Shown here: positions 35,247-46,895 of the stretch, one piece after another
Layout of the letters: each line of letters starts with the position of its first letter
Numbering within the stretch: the stretch's first letter is position 1
Source of the DNA: Callaeas wilsoni
Taxonomy: Eukaryota > Chordata > Aves > Passeriformes > Callaeidae
DNA length: 64,000 nt
Reading direction: 5' to 3'
Assembly (NCBI GenBank): GCA_013398955.1
Contig: VWPU01012738.1
Location: 21,226-85,225, forward strand
The notes under the pieces: generated by a model
Told to the model about the DNA's origin: nothing
Databases searched by the model: none
Seen by the model: only the letters and a program-made list of their open reading frames with translations
Translations under genes and position numbers: made by a program

Positions 35247-38200
35247 CTTAGCAAGAAGAGGATTTTATTATTCTCCCTGAATTCTGCTTTTAACAGTTCA
35301 GTTCTTTAACTGATACTGGAGAATGGCCACAGAAAATCTTACCCTGATTTTTTAGATTTTTTTTTTAGGCAGGAAAGTTGAGTGTGGAGCTGCGTTTTGG
35401 TGCCATCAGTGTCAAGCTGGTTGTGCCATAATCGCTCTTCACCCCAGGAGGTGTATGGAACAAAGCAAACACGAAAAAATACCCCGAAATAAACCAGAAG
35501 CAATCCAAAAGCAGAATATTGAAATCTGGATTCGAAATGTTGTTTAGGAACTGGTACAAAACTGCACAGCACTGATTTGGGAAGCCACAAAAGGCTTGGA
35601 CACCTTCAGAGAGAGAGTAGGGAAGAGCTTCTCCAATGCCACATCCCTATGGAAGCAGCCAGCCAGGAAACAGCCGGGATCTGATTTATCTGAACCCCGC
35701 CCAGTCCTATTTCCTGCCAAAGGAATCAAGCAGGGGCAGGAGGATTGATGGCTTCGTGCAGCAAAGCCTCTCCTTGGCACCCTTGGCATCATCCCCGCAC
35801 CACTCCTTCCATCCCAGTGGGAATTCCCCGCCTCTCACTGCATCCAAACTCTTGGAGATCTTCCCCAGAGCCACTGTCACCTTCAGAGGGGACGAGCAAG
35901 TCTGGGGGATGCCTTTGGAGAGAAAGGTTGGGCAGCTGTGCTCACGAAAAGCAGCGTTTCTGTGACCGGCAACATGCAAAGATCTGTCACTAAAAGCCAT
36001 CATTTCTCCCAGCCTCCCACAGGTGACACCGAGTGACTTCAGAGCAGAGTCTGGCTCTAATTGAACAAATTCAGGCTGTCAGCCTCCTTTGATTCCAGCA
36101 TTAACTCCAAAAAAATTTATAATCAATTACCTCTTCAATTTTGTAGGAAACTTGGGAATTCTCTGCGTTTAACAGAAGGTGACTGCAATACCTCAAACTC
36201 CTTTTGCATCAACTGCAAAGAATAATGATTTTCCCCGGCAATGCTGAATTGTTGAAGGCATCTTTTATTTTGGGAACTTCAAGCACTTCTCAGACATTAA
36301 CTCAGGAGGGCTGGCACTAGTTCCACCTCAGAGAAAAGCGCTGCTGTCCCTTTTTCAGGTGAGCCATGGACACTTTCAGTGCTTTGCTTGAGGCCAGGAG
36401 TGAGTCACTGGGAGAACCAGAACATCTCTCATGCTGCTGCCAACACCAGCTCAAAAAATATAGGGAATAATTCACGGCAGCCTCGGAATTTATAGCAGAA
36501 TTTAAGGAGTTCATGGTCTGAGCCCATTGGACTAAGAATCCTTTAGCTATAATTGATGTGGTTATCGTTCATATCCATTCTCACATGGCTACTTGGGAAA
36601 GAATTCCACAAATTAATTCTTTTTAATGCTAAAATAACCGTATTTCCCTAAAAGACACCAGTGTTGAATTCATTAAAAACATTATTGCATTAAAAACAAC
36701 CCAAATGCCATGAAAGACCCAAGCCACAGTTTGGGACACCACACCAGCCACTTTCCATCCCTAAAAAGCTGCAATTACTCACAAAAGGGAGCAAGGGCCA
36801 GGACTTCCCCAGGGGCCTTCACCAAGATGGGATTTGTTTTTCGTTCTCCTAAATGAACATTTCCGATGTACAGCTCTCATTTGGAGGAGAGAGCTGTTTA
36901 TGGATCATTTCCTAATATTTTGTATGTTCTCCTCTCAGCTATAAAAAGGAAATTGTTGGTTATGATTCATTGGTCAGACCAATGCAAATGCTGCCCTTTA
37001 AATATGGCGTGATTAATTTAATAGTTCACTTCTGCTGCAGGAAATTATCCCCTGGATAGAAACAAATAGTCCAATTCCCGAGGAATTTCACATTGTTTTT
37101 ACAACACTTCCAGCAATGGTATAAACAACTCAGAAGTCTCTCACAAACGTTTTCAGTGGTAATTGCCATATGTCACTATTAAAAATTATCCTAATTCTTG
37201 CTCAATTACAATAAAATGAAATATTTCCATGGAAATAACACCAGAGTGTTACCTGGTGGTTTCTCAGCCTCTGGATGTTGTGATTCCCAGAGTGACTGGG
37301 TTTTTAAATTGTTTTAGAAAGGGGAGGCTAAAATATGCAAATAAGTCCAAGGCACAGAAAGCAGCTCAATTAATTTTCGGGAGGTGCTGAATGGGAGGAT
37401 TTTGAATAGAACTTGGTTGTAAGGGGAGAAAAAAAAACAAGCATTGCCCAAATCCATCAATCTTCTCACAGGACCAAAACACTCTGTTGTGGCGTTCCAT
37501 ATTCATCATCTTTTTGGGGACAAGCAACTCTTTTTGTTCAGCGAGAGGTATAAAATACCTCGACCGCTGAGCACGGCTTTGTAATGTTCCCAGGGCAAGG
37601 ATGGCAATTTTTTACATGGAATTGCGATGTTGGAGACGCTTGGAATGTGCAATTAGCCACGGCACTCTGCAATTTGGCTGTCAGCAGGGAGGAGGAGATT
37701 CCTCCTCCAAATCCCTCAGGGTTTTCCTGCAGTGCCGCGAAAATGTCCCAGTGTGCTGGTGTCGCAGGTGCCTGATGTGACAGATCTTGTCCTCACAACC
37801 CACCTGCAACTCCATTTTGGGGTTGGGAAAAGGCTGGAATTTTCCCAAGGTGGCTCCACTAAACCAAATCTGCTTCAAAAACCACACTGGAGGCGACCAA
37901 CTGCATCTAAAGCACTTTTGAGTCAATTTATTTGGACAAGGAAGGGCTAGGTGGGGTTTAATCCACCACGAGCAGCCCCAAGTGTCACAGTGGGTTCTCC
38001 AAGGCCAGACCTGCAGAAGACACCACAGACACCTCAACAAAGTCATACCAGCAACTCCTTTTTTGCCAAGATCCCAAGTTCTGCAGGTGACTCCCTACAC
38101 TGCTGGGCAGAGCGCCAGGCTCACTTGGTCCTTTGCCACGGAAACACCAGGAAAAGCCCAAAAATGGCTGGAGGTGGGGGGTCTGCCTCTGAAATTGAAG

Positions 38201-38989
38201 GAATCTCTGCAGGAAGGCCTGGACTGGCAACATGCCGTGAGCCCACAGTCCCTGGAGGTTCAAGGAGAGGCCCAACGACATGTTCCCTTTCCAGGGAGAT
38301 TCGGACTGAGCGCATCTGTCTTTAATGATGACATGGGAACATCCTCTTGGATTTATCAGCTTGGGCTGTTGCTTTTCATTTAAAGTGAGCTCAATTTAAT
38401 CTTTTGAAGAGTGGGAAGAGGTCTTAGCAGCAGCCTAAAAATCTGTGGGGTTTGACTCCTCAGCCCGTGGTAGGAGACAAAGAAACAACCCTGACTGTCC
38501 TTGTTCACATCTCCTCACAGAAAAGCTGAGGAAGAAACGACAGAGGAGGAAACTGCCAGACCCTGGACTTGTCTCAGTGCTGGAGGTCAAACATCTCAAC
38601 ATTGTCACGTTCATCCAGACCCAGCTTGGGCCTGCCGGTGTCCCCAGGGACTCCAACATATGGATGTGCTAGAGAAAGTCCCCTGGCCTGGAAAGGAGGT
38701 CACATTAATATTTCAGATCACATTTAAGCACAAGTCCTTCAAGACAGTTTCCAGCACATTTCTCTGTACATGGAAATCCTCTGTTAAACTGCTTTCTTAC
38801 CCAGGCACACGTGGGGATGTGTCCAGCTGTGCTCTGCAGCTGCAAACATCTGCCTGGAGCTCTGCCACCTGCCTGGGCCAGCTGCCACCACACATGCTGT
38901 CACCAGTCAGATGACGAATGCCACTAAGGAGTGTTCTGTGGAGGAAACCAGTGACCATCTGACAGCACAAGGGCACAGAGCCTCCAGCT
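35247..38989. other. 3.7 kb single-copy non-coding DNA
   Basis: No gene or named repeat is recognised. The sub-block 36900-37350 is AT-rich, non-repetitive and carries a CCAAT palindrome and two octamers, listed separately. About 37960-38900 is GC-richer, with frames on both strands but no recognised domain. Confidence 0.55.
36960..37345. promoter_or_regulatory. Candidate regulatory block: CCAAT palindrome plus octamers
   Basis: A perfect inverted repeat, CATTGGTC-A-GACCAATG, spans 36968-36984 and holds two opposed CCAAT boxes. The octamer ATGCAAAT, the POU-factor site, overlaps its right edge at 36982-36989. A second ATGCAAAT is at 37335-37342, and 'gattaatttaatag' and 'cccctttaaatatggc'-like sequence lie between. 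Known: NF-Y binds CCAAT and Oct/POU factors bind ATGCAAAT. Inference: an enhancer or promoter-proximal element. No transcription start or gene is visible beside it. Confidence 0.3.
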
Positions 38990-39250
38990 GCCCCAGGGCT
39001 GGTTCAGGTTGGACATCAAGAGGAATTTCTCCATGGAAANGAGGGCTGGTTCAGGTTGGACAGCAGGAGGAATTTCTCCATGGAAAGGGTGGGCAGGCTT
39101 TGGAAGGGGCTGCCCAGAGAGGTTTGGAGTTTCCATCTCTGGAGGTGTCCAAGGAACGCCTGGACTCAGTGCTCTGGGCTGGGATCAGTCACAGGTTGGA
39201 CTCCATGGCCTTGGAAGGCTTTTCCAACCTTAACGACGCTATAATTAAGC
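38990..39250 (+). mobile_element. CR1 LINE 3'-end copy with internal 44-bp duplication and an N, sense
   Basis: The sense strand reads 'ggctggttcaggttggaca', 'gaggaatttctccatggaaa', 'aaggggctgcccagagaggt', 'gtgtccaaggaacgcctgga', 'cacaggttggactccatggc' and 'cttggaaggcttttccaacc'. The 44-bp segment at 38996-39039 is repeated at 39043-39086 with two mismatches, with the window's only N at 39040 between them. CR1 copies normally have this segment once, so the duplication probably reflects an assembly join. The octamer tail has decayed. Confidence 0.95.
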
Positions 39251-40303
39251 TAAAAAAATAAACCAGCTGAATTTCCTAACGGAAATGATTTGCCCTTCCC
39301 CAATCACCTGAGCCCAAAGCCGTTCCCCTTTATCAGCACTACAGCACAGCAGGAGAGCAAAGCTCATAGGGAGGCCCGGAATCAGCTCTGCAATTGTCTC
39401 CAACAATTATGGAAATTGGCCATTTCCATACATTTTAAACTTCTCGGCATTCTCTGAAGATCTTCCCAAGAAATAAACCTTTTTATGCGATCAATTCATC
39501 CAGCACAAACTAGAAATACAGATTTGTATTGCACACATCTCCTGGTCCAGGCAGCTTTCCAAAATACCTTTGCCATGAATTTCAACTAATTAAGTCATTT
39601 CCAAGGTACAATATTGCCTGGAAGAAGAAGTTAATGAAATGAGTATATGATCCTTTAGCTAAGCTTCATAGTTTAGGAAAGAATTTGAACCTGTCATCAG
39701 GTCAGTCTGAAATTATTCATGTTTAAGGCTAAAATGACTCTGAATTAGCCTTAAGTTAATAATATGCTTGATAAAGGTTTTCATGGAAGGAAACCCTAGA
39801 AAAACGCTTGTGGAATTTTAGTTTAGCTCTTTTTGTGATGGAATTTCCTAGAGGAAAGGCAAGCCATGCAAACAGTGTCTTTGATCTGCTAAATTTCATA
39901 TAAAAATTTGTCATTAGGACTCACAAAAATTAGTCTTTTCTACATCCAGAGTGATTTATGCCATGCATGCTTATGAGATGTGCATCTCTACACTACAGAT
40001 GATAAAAACTGAATTTGATCAACTCTCACTCATCCTTCAGCAGCTCTGATCACTTCTGAAGGTACTTTGCCCTCACCAGTTCATTTTCATCTGAACTACT
40101 TCTTATAATCCCCATCTTTGTGCTTCCAGCAGCTGCGTAAGAACAAAGCCCTGCTCAAGCAACATTTCCTTGCAGGACATGTAATTATTAAATTGAGTTC
40201 TAATTACAGATCAGAAATTACTGACACTTCTTTAGTAAGAAAATACCCAGAATGCCATAGAGAAATTTGATGCCATTTTTGAAGTTAAACTAAGAGCATT
40301 TTG
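39251..40303. other. 1 kb AT-rich non-repetitive block
   Basis: No gene or repeat is recognised. From about 39500 to 40290 the sequence is AT-rich without long homopolymers or CR1 matches, and it contains short perfect inverted repeats: TTAAGGCTAA at 39723-39732 with TTAGCCTTAA at 39745-39754, and GAGATG-TG-CATCTC at 39975-39988. Its texture resembles conserved non-coding DNA, which only alignment to other birds can confirm. Confidence 0.45.
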
Positions 40304-40350
40304 TTTTGGGTTTTTTTTTTTTTTAAAAAAAAAAAAAACCCAAAAAAAAA

Positions 40351-40385
<35 letters not shown>
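40304..40385. repeat. Perfect 42-bp T/A palindrome followed by T and A runs
   Basis: The sequence is TTTTGGG, 14 T, 14 A, CCCAAAA (40304-40345, a perfect palindrome with 21-base arms). The A run then continues to 40350, followed by 19 T (40351-40369) and 16 A (40370-40385). It could form a cruciform, or it could come from misassembled homopolymer reads. It is not part of a recognised transposon. Confidence 0.9.
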
Positions 40386-41227
40386 GAAACAAAGAAGAAG
40401 ATATTTTGGGCTCAAATCATGCCTCCTGTATGAATTACATACGATTATATTTAAGATGCTGCTAGGCATTAGTGTACACAAATATTATTTCCTATTAAAA
40501 TATCTAAAAACATATGTCACTTCTGTGTGGCAGCAGCAGCCAGAAGAGCCGTGCAGTCGGCATTTTCTGTGGGAAGAGGAAGCAAAGGCGCCTCTGGATA
40601 TGTTCTTTCTATAGAAAGACAGACATCAGTGTGCAGCCAAAGCCCTCCAGGAAAGCCTGAGCTCCAACAGGAGCACTCAGCTCCCAAAAAGCAACTGTGA
40701 GCCAAGGGAAGATTAAAGAGATTAAAGCAACCAGCAAACGCTTGGTGCTGGCTCCAGCTGAAGCTCAGCTCCACAGCAGGGCCCTTACGGCACCCAAAAA
40801 CTGAGGGGAAAGACACCAAAATGCAAAATACAGCAGGAAGTGTCGGATCAAAGCAAAGGCTGGTGGTTAAAGCAGAGGGCAGAGGCACTGTGGAGCTAAA
40901 AAGCTGAGGTTTGGCTCCAGACCCCTGGCAGGGAGCCCAGCGCTCACCCCGGCTCGTTGTGCCAATGCCAGGGGCAGGGGAGCATCCACAGCCCACACGT
41001 GGTCACCCCACAGCCACAGCGGGCTGGGATGGCTCGGCCAAGGAAAGTCCACCCGAGTGATCCCAGGAAAGACCACCCAAGCCACGGCTGATCCGGCCAA
41101 ACCACAGAAACCGGAGTTGGGCCTTCAGCTCTTGGCCCATCGCGCTCAGGATGCCACAGAGGCAGATGGCCATGGCTGGGGTCTCCAGAGTGGAGCCTCC
41201 CCGCCACACCTCTCCCCCCAGCTGAGT
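40386..41227. other. Single-copy DNA, GC-rich on the right
   Basis: No gene is supported. From about 40870 to 41227 it is GC-rich, with frames open on both strands. The 159-codon minus frame at 40517-40996 has no recognisable domain. Confidence 0.5.
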
Positions 41228-41550
41228 GAGACGAGCTTCCACGTGGTCCCGGAATCCCAGGATGGGTCAGGCTGGAAGGGCCTGCAGTGTGCCACTGGCG
41301 CCACGTCCCTGCTCCGGCAGGGCCATCCCGGAGCACTCGGCACAGGATTGTGTCCAGAGGGGTCTGGAATGTCCCCAGTGAGGGACACTCCACAGCCTCT
41401 CTGGTCAGTCTGTGCCAGTCACCCCCACACGAAAGAAGTTTTCCTCATGTTCTGGAGGAATTCCCTGTGCATCCATTTCTGCCCATTGCCTCTCATCCTA
41501 TCGCTGGGCCCCATGGAGCAGAGCCTGGCTCCAGGCTAAGGACGTTTTTG
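41228..41550 (-). mobile_element. CR1 LINE 3'-end copy of a second subgroup, antisense
   Basis: The plus strand reads 'ggtcaggctggaagggcctg', 'acaggattgtgtccagaggg', 'gaagttttcctcatgttctg', 'gaggaattccctgtgcatcc' and 'cattgcctctcatcctatcg', then 'ctgggccccatggagcagag'. This is the reverse complement of CR1 subgroups whose sense strand has 'aaatgaggaagaacttc'-type sequence. It matches the copy at 10985 over their shared part. It is 5'-truncated, without an ORF2 remnant. Confidence 0.85.
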
Positions 41551-42670
41551 GGATCTGTTTTTCCCAATCAGCACAAAGAGAGTGGCTGTGGAAGCACCCT
41601 TACAGCAGCTGTCCTGTAAAATGAAGGAAGGGAGAGGATCCAGCCCACTGCATCTGACCTGTCTCATCAGGCTCTGTCTGGGGTGGCTGGAGAAGGAAAT
41701 GGGGTCAAAGATGGCTCCAGCAGACCCTTCCCAGCATCCCACGGCCCCTGACGATGGAAATGTGTGAGGAGAGCCAGAGTTACCGTTAGTAAGATTTTGC
41801 TGCCATCTTCTGATGAAAAGACATCACATGGGGAGAAATGCAGCTACTGGGCAGCACCACATCCCCTGTGCCCTGGAATGATCCCACGGGAGACCTGGCT
41901 CCTTTGGCTCCCAGCAGCCTCCTGGGATCATTTGGATAAATTATTTAAATTCTCGCTCAAATTCCTGCTCCAAATTTCAGAAAACAACCTTGTGCGTGCT
42001 GTAGTACCTCCATCAGTACTCAGCAGTTAAACACCATCATACTGTGTTTAACAGCAAATATTTTATCAATCAAAACTCCTCCATGCTTCAATTTCCAAAA
42101 ATCAAAGGTTACATTAAAATTACAGCTTTAAATCTGAGGCATGAATGAATTTTCTTCAATTTTTATTTTGTTCTCTAAAAATGGGTTAAATATTCCAGTC
42201 TCTTGCTTCATGGAACATTTTCACATTGGTACTTCTTGAAAGTAAAGAAAGGGACTTTATATAACATGCAGAAAAATCAACCTAGCATTAAAATAAACTT
42301 CTGCTGAGGATAATGATGAACAGCCTACCTCTCTTTTGCATTACAGAGGCACAAGCCCTGCTCCCTTCCCAAAAGTACCACACAGAACTTCAGCTAAAAC
42401 ACACAAAACAGCTAAACTGGAGCAAGAACAGTCCCCCTTAAGCTGCAAAGTTTCTGCAGTAACTCAGAATTCGGGTTTTTCTGTGCCACAATGAAAATCA
42501 ATCCACGCATTTCTGTTCTAGTGTTGTTTCTTTTATCCTCATTCCCTGTTCCTTATTGCAGAGGGACTGAAATATTCCTTTGAAAACAGCTCCCTTTTGC
42601 TCAGTGGAATGTCACAATAAAAACACTTCAGAACATGGACTTGAGCCATTGAGGGGCTTTTCTCCCTTCT
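41551..42670. other. Single-copy non-coding DNA
   Basis: No gene or repeat is recognised. The stretch from about 41980 to 42540 is AT-rich, without distinctive features. Confidence 0.6.
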
Positions 42671-42985
42671 TGGAGTCACAGAATGCTTTGGATTGGAAAG
42701 GACCTTAAAGATCATCCTGTCCCTCCCCTGCCATGGCAGGGACACCTCCCACTGTCCCAGGCTGCTCCAAGCCCCAGTGTCCAACCTGGCGTTGGGCACT
42801 GCCAGGGATCCAGGGCCAGCCACAGCTGCTCTGGGCACCCTGTGCCAGGGCCTCGCTGCCCTCACAGGGAGGAATTCCTTCCCAATATCCCATCCATCCC
42901 TGCCCTCTGGCAGTGGGAAGCCATTCCCTGTGTCCTGTCCCTCCATCCCTCGTCCCAAGTCCCTCTCCAGCTCTCTCCCCTTCCT
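42671..42985 (-). mobile_element. CR1 LINE 3'-end copy, antisense, well preserved
   Basis: The plus strand reads 'gagtcacagaatgctttgga', 'ttggaaaggaccttaaagat', 'gccatggcagggacacctcc', 'caggctgctccaagccccag', 'aggaattccttcccaatatc', 'ccattccctgtgtcctgtcc' and 'ctctccagctctctcc'. This is the full CR1 3' untranslated end in reverse complement, of the same subgroup as 34848 and 57455. Frames open across it on both strands are a by-product of its GC-rich sequence. Confidence 0.95.
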
Positions 42986-45900
42986 GCACTTCACTACACT
43001 CGAGACAAACTTTAAATTCCCTTTAGGCATGTCAAAATTCTCAATTTTTTGTCTGAATGTGTAATTTAAAAGTAAAATTTAAAAATCAACTGTTTGTATT
43101 CATTTTTTCCTCACTATTCCTGAGCTTCAGTGGCCACCTACATTTACCCCAGGAGCGAACACTGGACAGAGTTGGCAGAAATTCTCTAATTGTGGCAGAG
43201 AGTTATTACACCTCAGTTAGAAATCTGGGCAAGAGAAAAGCTCTCTCCCAACCCCATTTCCTGCCAGTCTCTGGAGAGGAGCAGTGCGAGGTGTGTGAGT
43301 GTCAGATCGAATCAATCCACGATGTTCTCTGGAAGTTGGCACAAATTCCAGGTGTACTCGAGTCCAGCACTTTGTGCCTACCAGGAACACGTCCAGTTTG
43401 TCCTGATTTCCTCACCAGACCCTCTCCAGAATGGACCAGGGATTTATCCCCAGCTTGCATAACCTCTCATGGAATAAATCACCAATTTCTCTTCAGCAAT
43501 GAGCTCCACAGCATCAGACTAAAATTGAATGATGGGAATAATCAGAAATCCAAAATATCCCATGATTATTGCCAAGCTTTGTTTACTTCTCCAAATCTAA
43601 TGCCACCTGATTAAATTTCACCATGTTTACACATCACACCCTGGAGTTCCTCAAACATCAGGAAATGAGATTGACTCTTCAACAGAAAGTGATAACGGAA
43701 TGGAAATCCATCCATTCCCAATGTAGCAGATTGCACTGTTTGTCATGGATGTGGATCTCCGACACGGGCACCACACACATCCTTAACTGGCTCACAGCTC
43801 TTCCAAAGTGCTTTCATTTAATATATTTATCCTCATGCATAATTGATTGATATTTCTTGCATAATTGCTCTCTTTTTTCTTTTTTTTTTAAGGGTTTAAT
43901 GGTTTTAGTTCATCTGTGTGGAATGGTGTGGGAATTTAGGCAGGCAAAGTCACGACCACACAGACACGGAATTCACTGCCAAAAAATCCATGATCAGCAG
44001 AATAGATTCGCTTTCCATGGATCATGCTCATTCTTAACAAAACTGCTGAGAAAGGTCACATCTAGGACATGGATTAATAATCAGAATTTGAAAAATAAAA
44101 TAATTCCATTAAACTTCTCTCTTCCTGCTGCCTTTCAGGAATACAAATAATCAACAATACCAAAGTGTTCTCCTTAGGGAACATTCACCTTATCCTTGAT
44201 CAAATGACTCTTAAACTGAGTTTTCCATCACAGGATATTTCAGTCTCTGCTTGTGCTGTCTTTAAGTAGGGAAAAACTTCTGTCTAGGCTTCTAAAGAAG
44301 CCTAAATGAAAATTCAATGAAAATTCAATGAAAAATACAATGAATAAATGAGAAGCAGAAATGCTTGCTTCATTTTCTGGAATAACGCATGGAAAGGAGC
44401 CCATTGGGCTGAAAAGAGCCCTATCCAACATCTCTGCCCCTAAACCATCCCTTTTCCTGTGATGCCTTCAGAGTTAGAGACCAATCCTGCTAGAAAATTC
44501 CATGACACCCAAATCCATCACCATTTAGGATTCCTGCAGTCTTAAATCATCCTAAACACATATTATGCTAAATTAGAACTCCCCTAACAGTGCTGAACTA
44601 TACCCAACACAACAATATTTCCCCTAAATTCACAGTTGGCTACTAGAGTTTTCCAGGTCCTCAAAATCCATTTGAAACACTTATTTTGCCTTTTTTTTCC
44701 CCCCCTAAGTTCAGAAATAGAAACCTCTCCTAAAACTGCAGCGATGCCACCACAGTGATGATACCACAATGAAGGAAAAAAAGGGACAAAATAAACAGCA
44801 GCCAGAGGCCAAGGCAGAATTTTTCCAGATCACTCAATGCTGTGCTGTAGAATTATCCCCTCATACCTCAGATCTAAAATTTCAGGCAGAAATTCAGGTG
44901 ATTATGGTTATAAAGAACACTGAGTCTACTGAAAATTTACAAGACCATAGAAAAAGGGCAAATATGGGGAGAAATCACTTTGGTGGCTCACAGAAATGCA
45001 TGTATTTATCTACAGCATGTTTCAGAGGTGCCCAAAATGTTCTTCTTTGCTCAATTTCCTATCTATTTTCCTGTTATCCATGAGGATCATCACATCCCAC
45101 TCACTGAGTCAGGCAATGCCAAGTTCCCTGGCGTATTTAGTTCACGTGATGTTTACTCTGCTGAAGTTTTGAGCACAAAAATACCTTTTATTCATATTAA
45201 AAAATATATATTTATTAATGCATAAGAAATGTAATGGTCTTCTAATAACATAGTTAATTACTGGTATTTTTTCCTATTAGTGAAATGTCATTAATGCCTC
45301 CCAACAATGAGCTCAGACAAATATTAAGAAACATTTTTAGGCGTCTTGTCCAGAATGTTGTGAAGATAATGATAAACAGACATTCACAAGCGTGTAAAAT
45401 ATAAAAATCTCTTAGTCCTTACTGGTTAGTCCTTAACTATAAGGAGAAAACAAACTCCTAATGGATTTTGACAGATAATGAAGTTGCAGGGACGAAAAAA
45501 ATTGTGTGCTGGTTGTTTTTCATGTATTGTTTCTTGAGGTGGTACCACAGTCTAATTTTGCTGCTAAAATTCCTCCCTGATAAATCACTGGGTCGTGACA
45601 TTTAAATGAAGGCAAAAAGAAGAGGCTTAAAATTAAGAAGTCTTTATGAATATGTTGTTGCAGTGGATAAATGGATTTATAGCAACAGCACTAAGATCAA
45701 TAATTCCATTAAAATGGAAAAGTGATTTTCTCCTTCACCCCACACCCAGTGGGCTGCGGGTTACTTTGAAAATACAGAAATGTAATAAATTGAAAAAACA
45801 TCAGAATTAGAGCACTGAAAGTGCGAGTATTTGGGGTTAGAACACTTTTAATGAGTGCTGCAGTTACTTCTTAGAGCATCAGCAATCCAGATAAAATAAA

Positions 45901-46785
45901 GTTGGGGTTTTGCTGTCTAATGCTAAATCAATTCCCAAAAACAGGGCTGAAAATGAAACCAGCTCCTCCACGGAGCTGCTTTGAGCCAGAGCAGCCAAAA
46001 TCAATGGGATCAAGGCCTGGAACTGTTCCACAGCCCAGCTCTCCACACCACAAATGACTTCCAAACAATCCATGGGCACAGAAAAGGTTTGTGTTCCCTT
46101 CTGTGGGGAGTCGCTGGAGTGACACATCCCCTAAACCGCCGGAGCCACCGCGGAAAAACGGGAATTAAAGTGACAGAATTGGTCACACACTGACTTAAAC
46201 ATGGAAAGGTGGAATTTCCTTCTCCTCTTGCTTTTGGCAGGGCTGTGGAGTCAAGGAGGAATCAGACAGGAGACCTGGATGTGAGCCCATCGAAGCGTAG
46301 GGACTCATTTTAACTTCCAAAATTGTAGGGAAGGACACGCAGCCCGCTGCCCACGGGGTGAGGGATGCGTGGGATGTTCCTACCCTCCACCCAAGGTGGT
46401 TCATCCCCCTGTGAGAGGTTTGCAAGAGCCTCTCTGCTAAAATGCTGCTTCAAGGGGCATGGAAATCTTTATCCCAACCTGCCCAATCACGCTCCTTCCC
46501 TTCCCTATGGATAATACCTGCTCGTTACCTGCACCAGAGCCCTGTAGTGGCAGCTGCACCTGAGCAGAGCAGCAAAGGGCCGTGCAGTGGGGGCAAGTCC
46601 CTTCTCCTGACTGAACTTCCAGAAAAATATTCCTTTCTTCCCCTATTTTATAGCCCTGCTTGCCAAAGGGCTCCTTCTCCTCGTTCTCCCTGTCTCCATC
46701 TCCAAGTCTTTTCCCACTTCCTCCACCTGGAGTTTCCCAGTAAGTCCCTTCTCCCTCACAGTTCCACTCCACAAGGGCCTGAAGT
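42986..46785. other. 3.8 kb single-copy DNA
   Basis: No gene is proven. A 185-codon ATG frame at 43057-43614 (plus) is described in the findings. An inverted repeat TAGGCTTCT-AA-AGAAGCCTA at 44285-44304 runs into three to four 11-bp repeats of 'aatgaaaattc' to about 44350. The block 45220-45620 is AT-rich and non-repetitive. No RNA gene is recognised. Confidence 0.5.
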
Positions 46786-46895
46786 GCCAGGACACAGGGA
46801 ATTCCCTTAAACTGCCAGGGGGCAGGGTTAGATGGGATTTTGGGAAGGAATTCCTGCCTGGAGGGTGACAAGGACTGGCAGAGGCTGCAGCCAGC
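46786..46895 (+). mobile_element. CR1 LINE fragment lacking its 3' end, sense
   Basis: The sense strand reads 'aggacacagggaattccctt', 'aaactgccagggggcagggt', 'tagatgggattttgggaagg', 'aattcctgcctggagggtga', then stops near 'gaggctgcagcc'. These match the upstream half of the CR1 3' untranslated region. The terminal 200 bp present in all intact insertions are missing, so this copy lost its 3' end after insertion. Confidence 0.85.
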
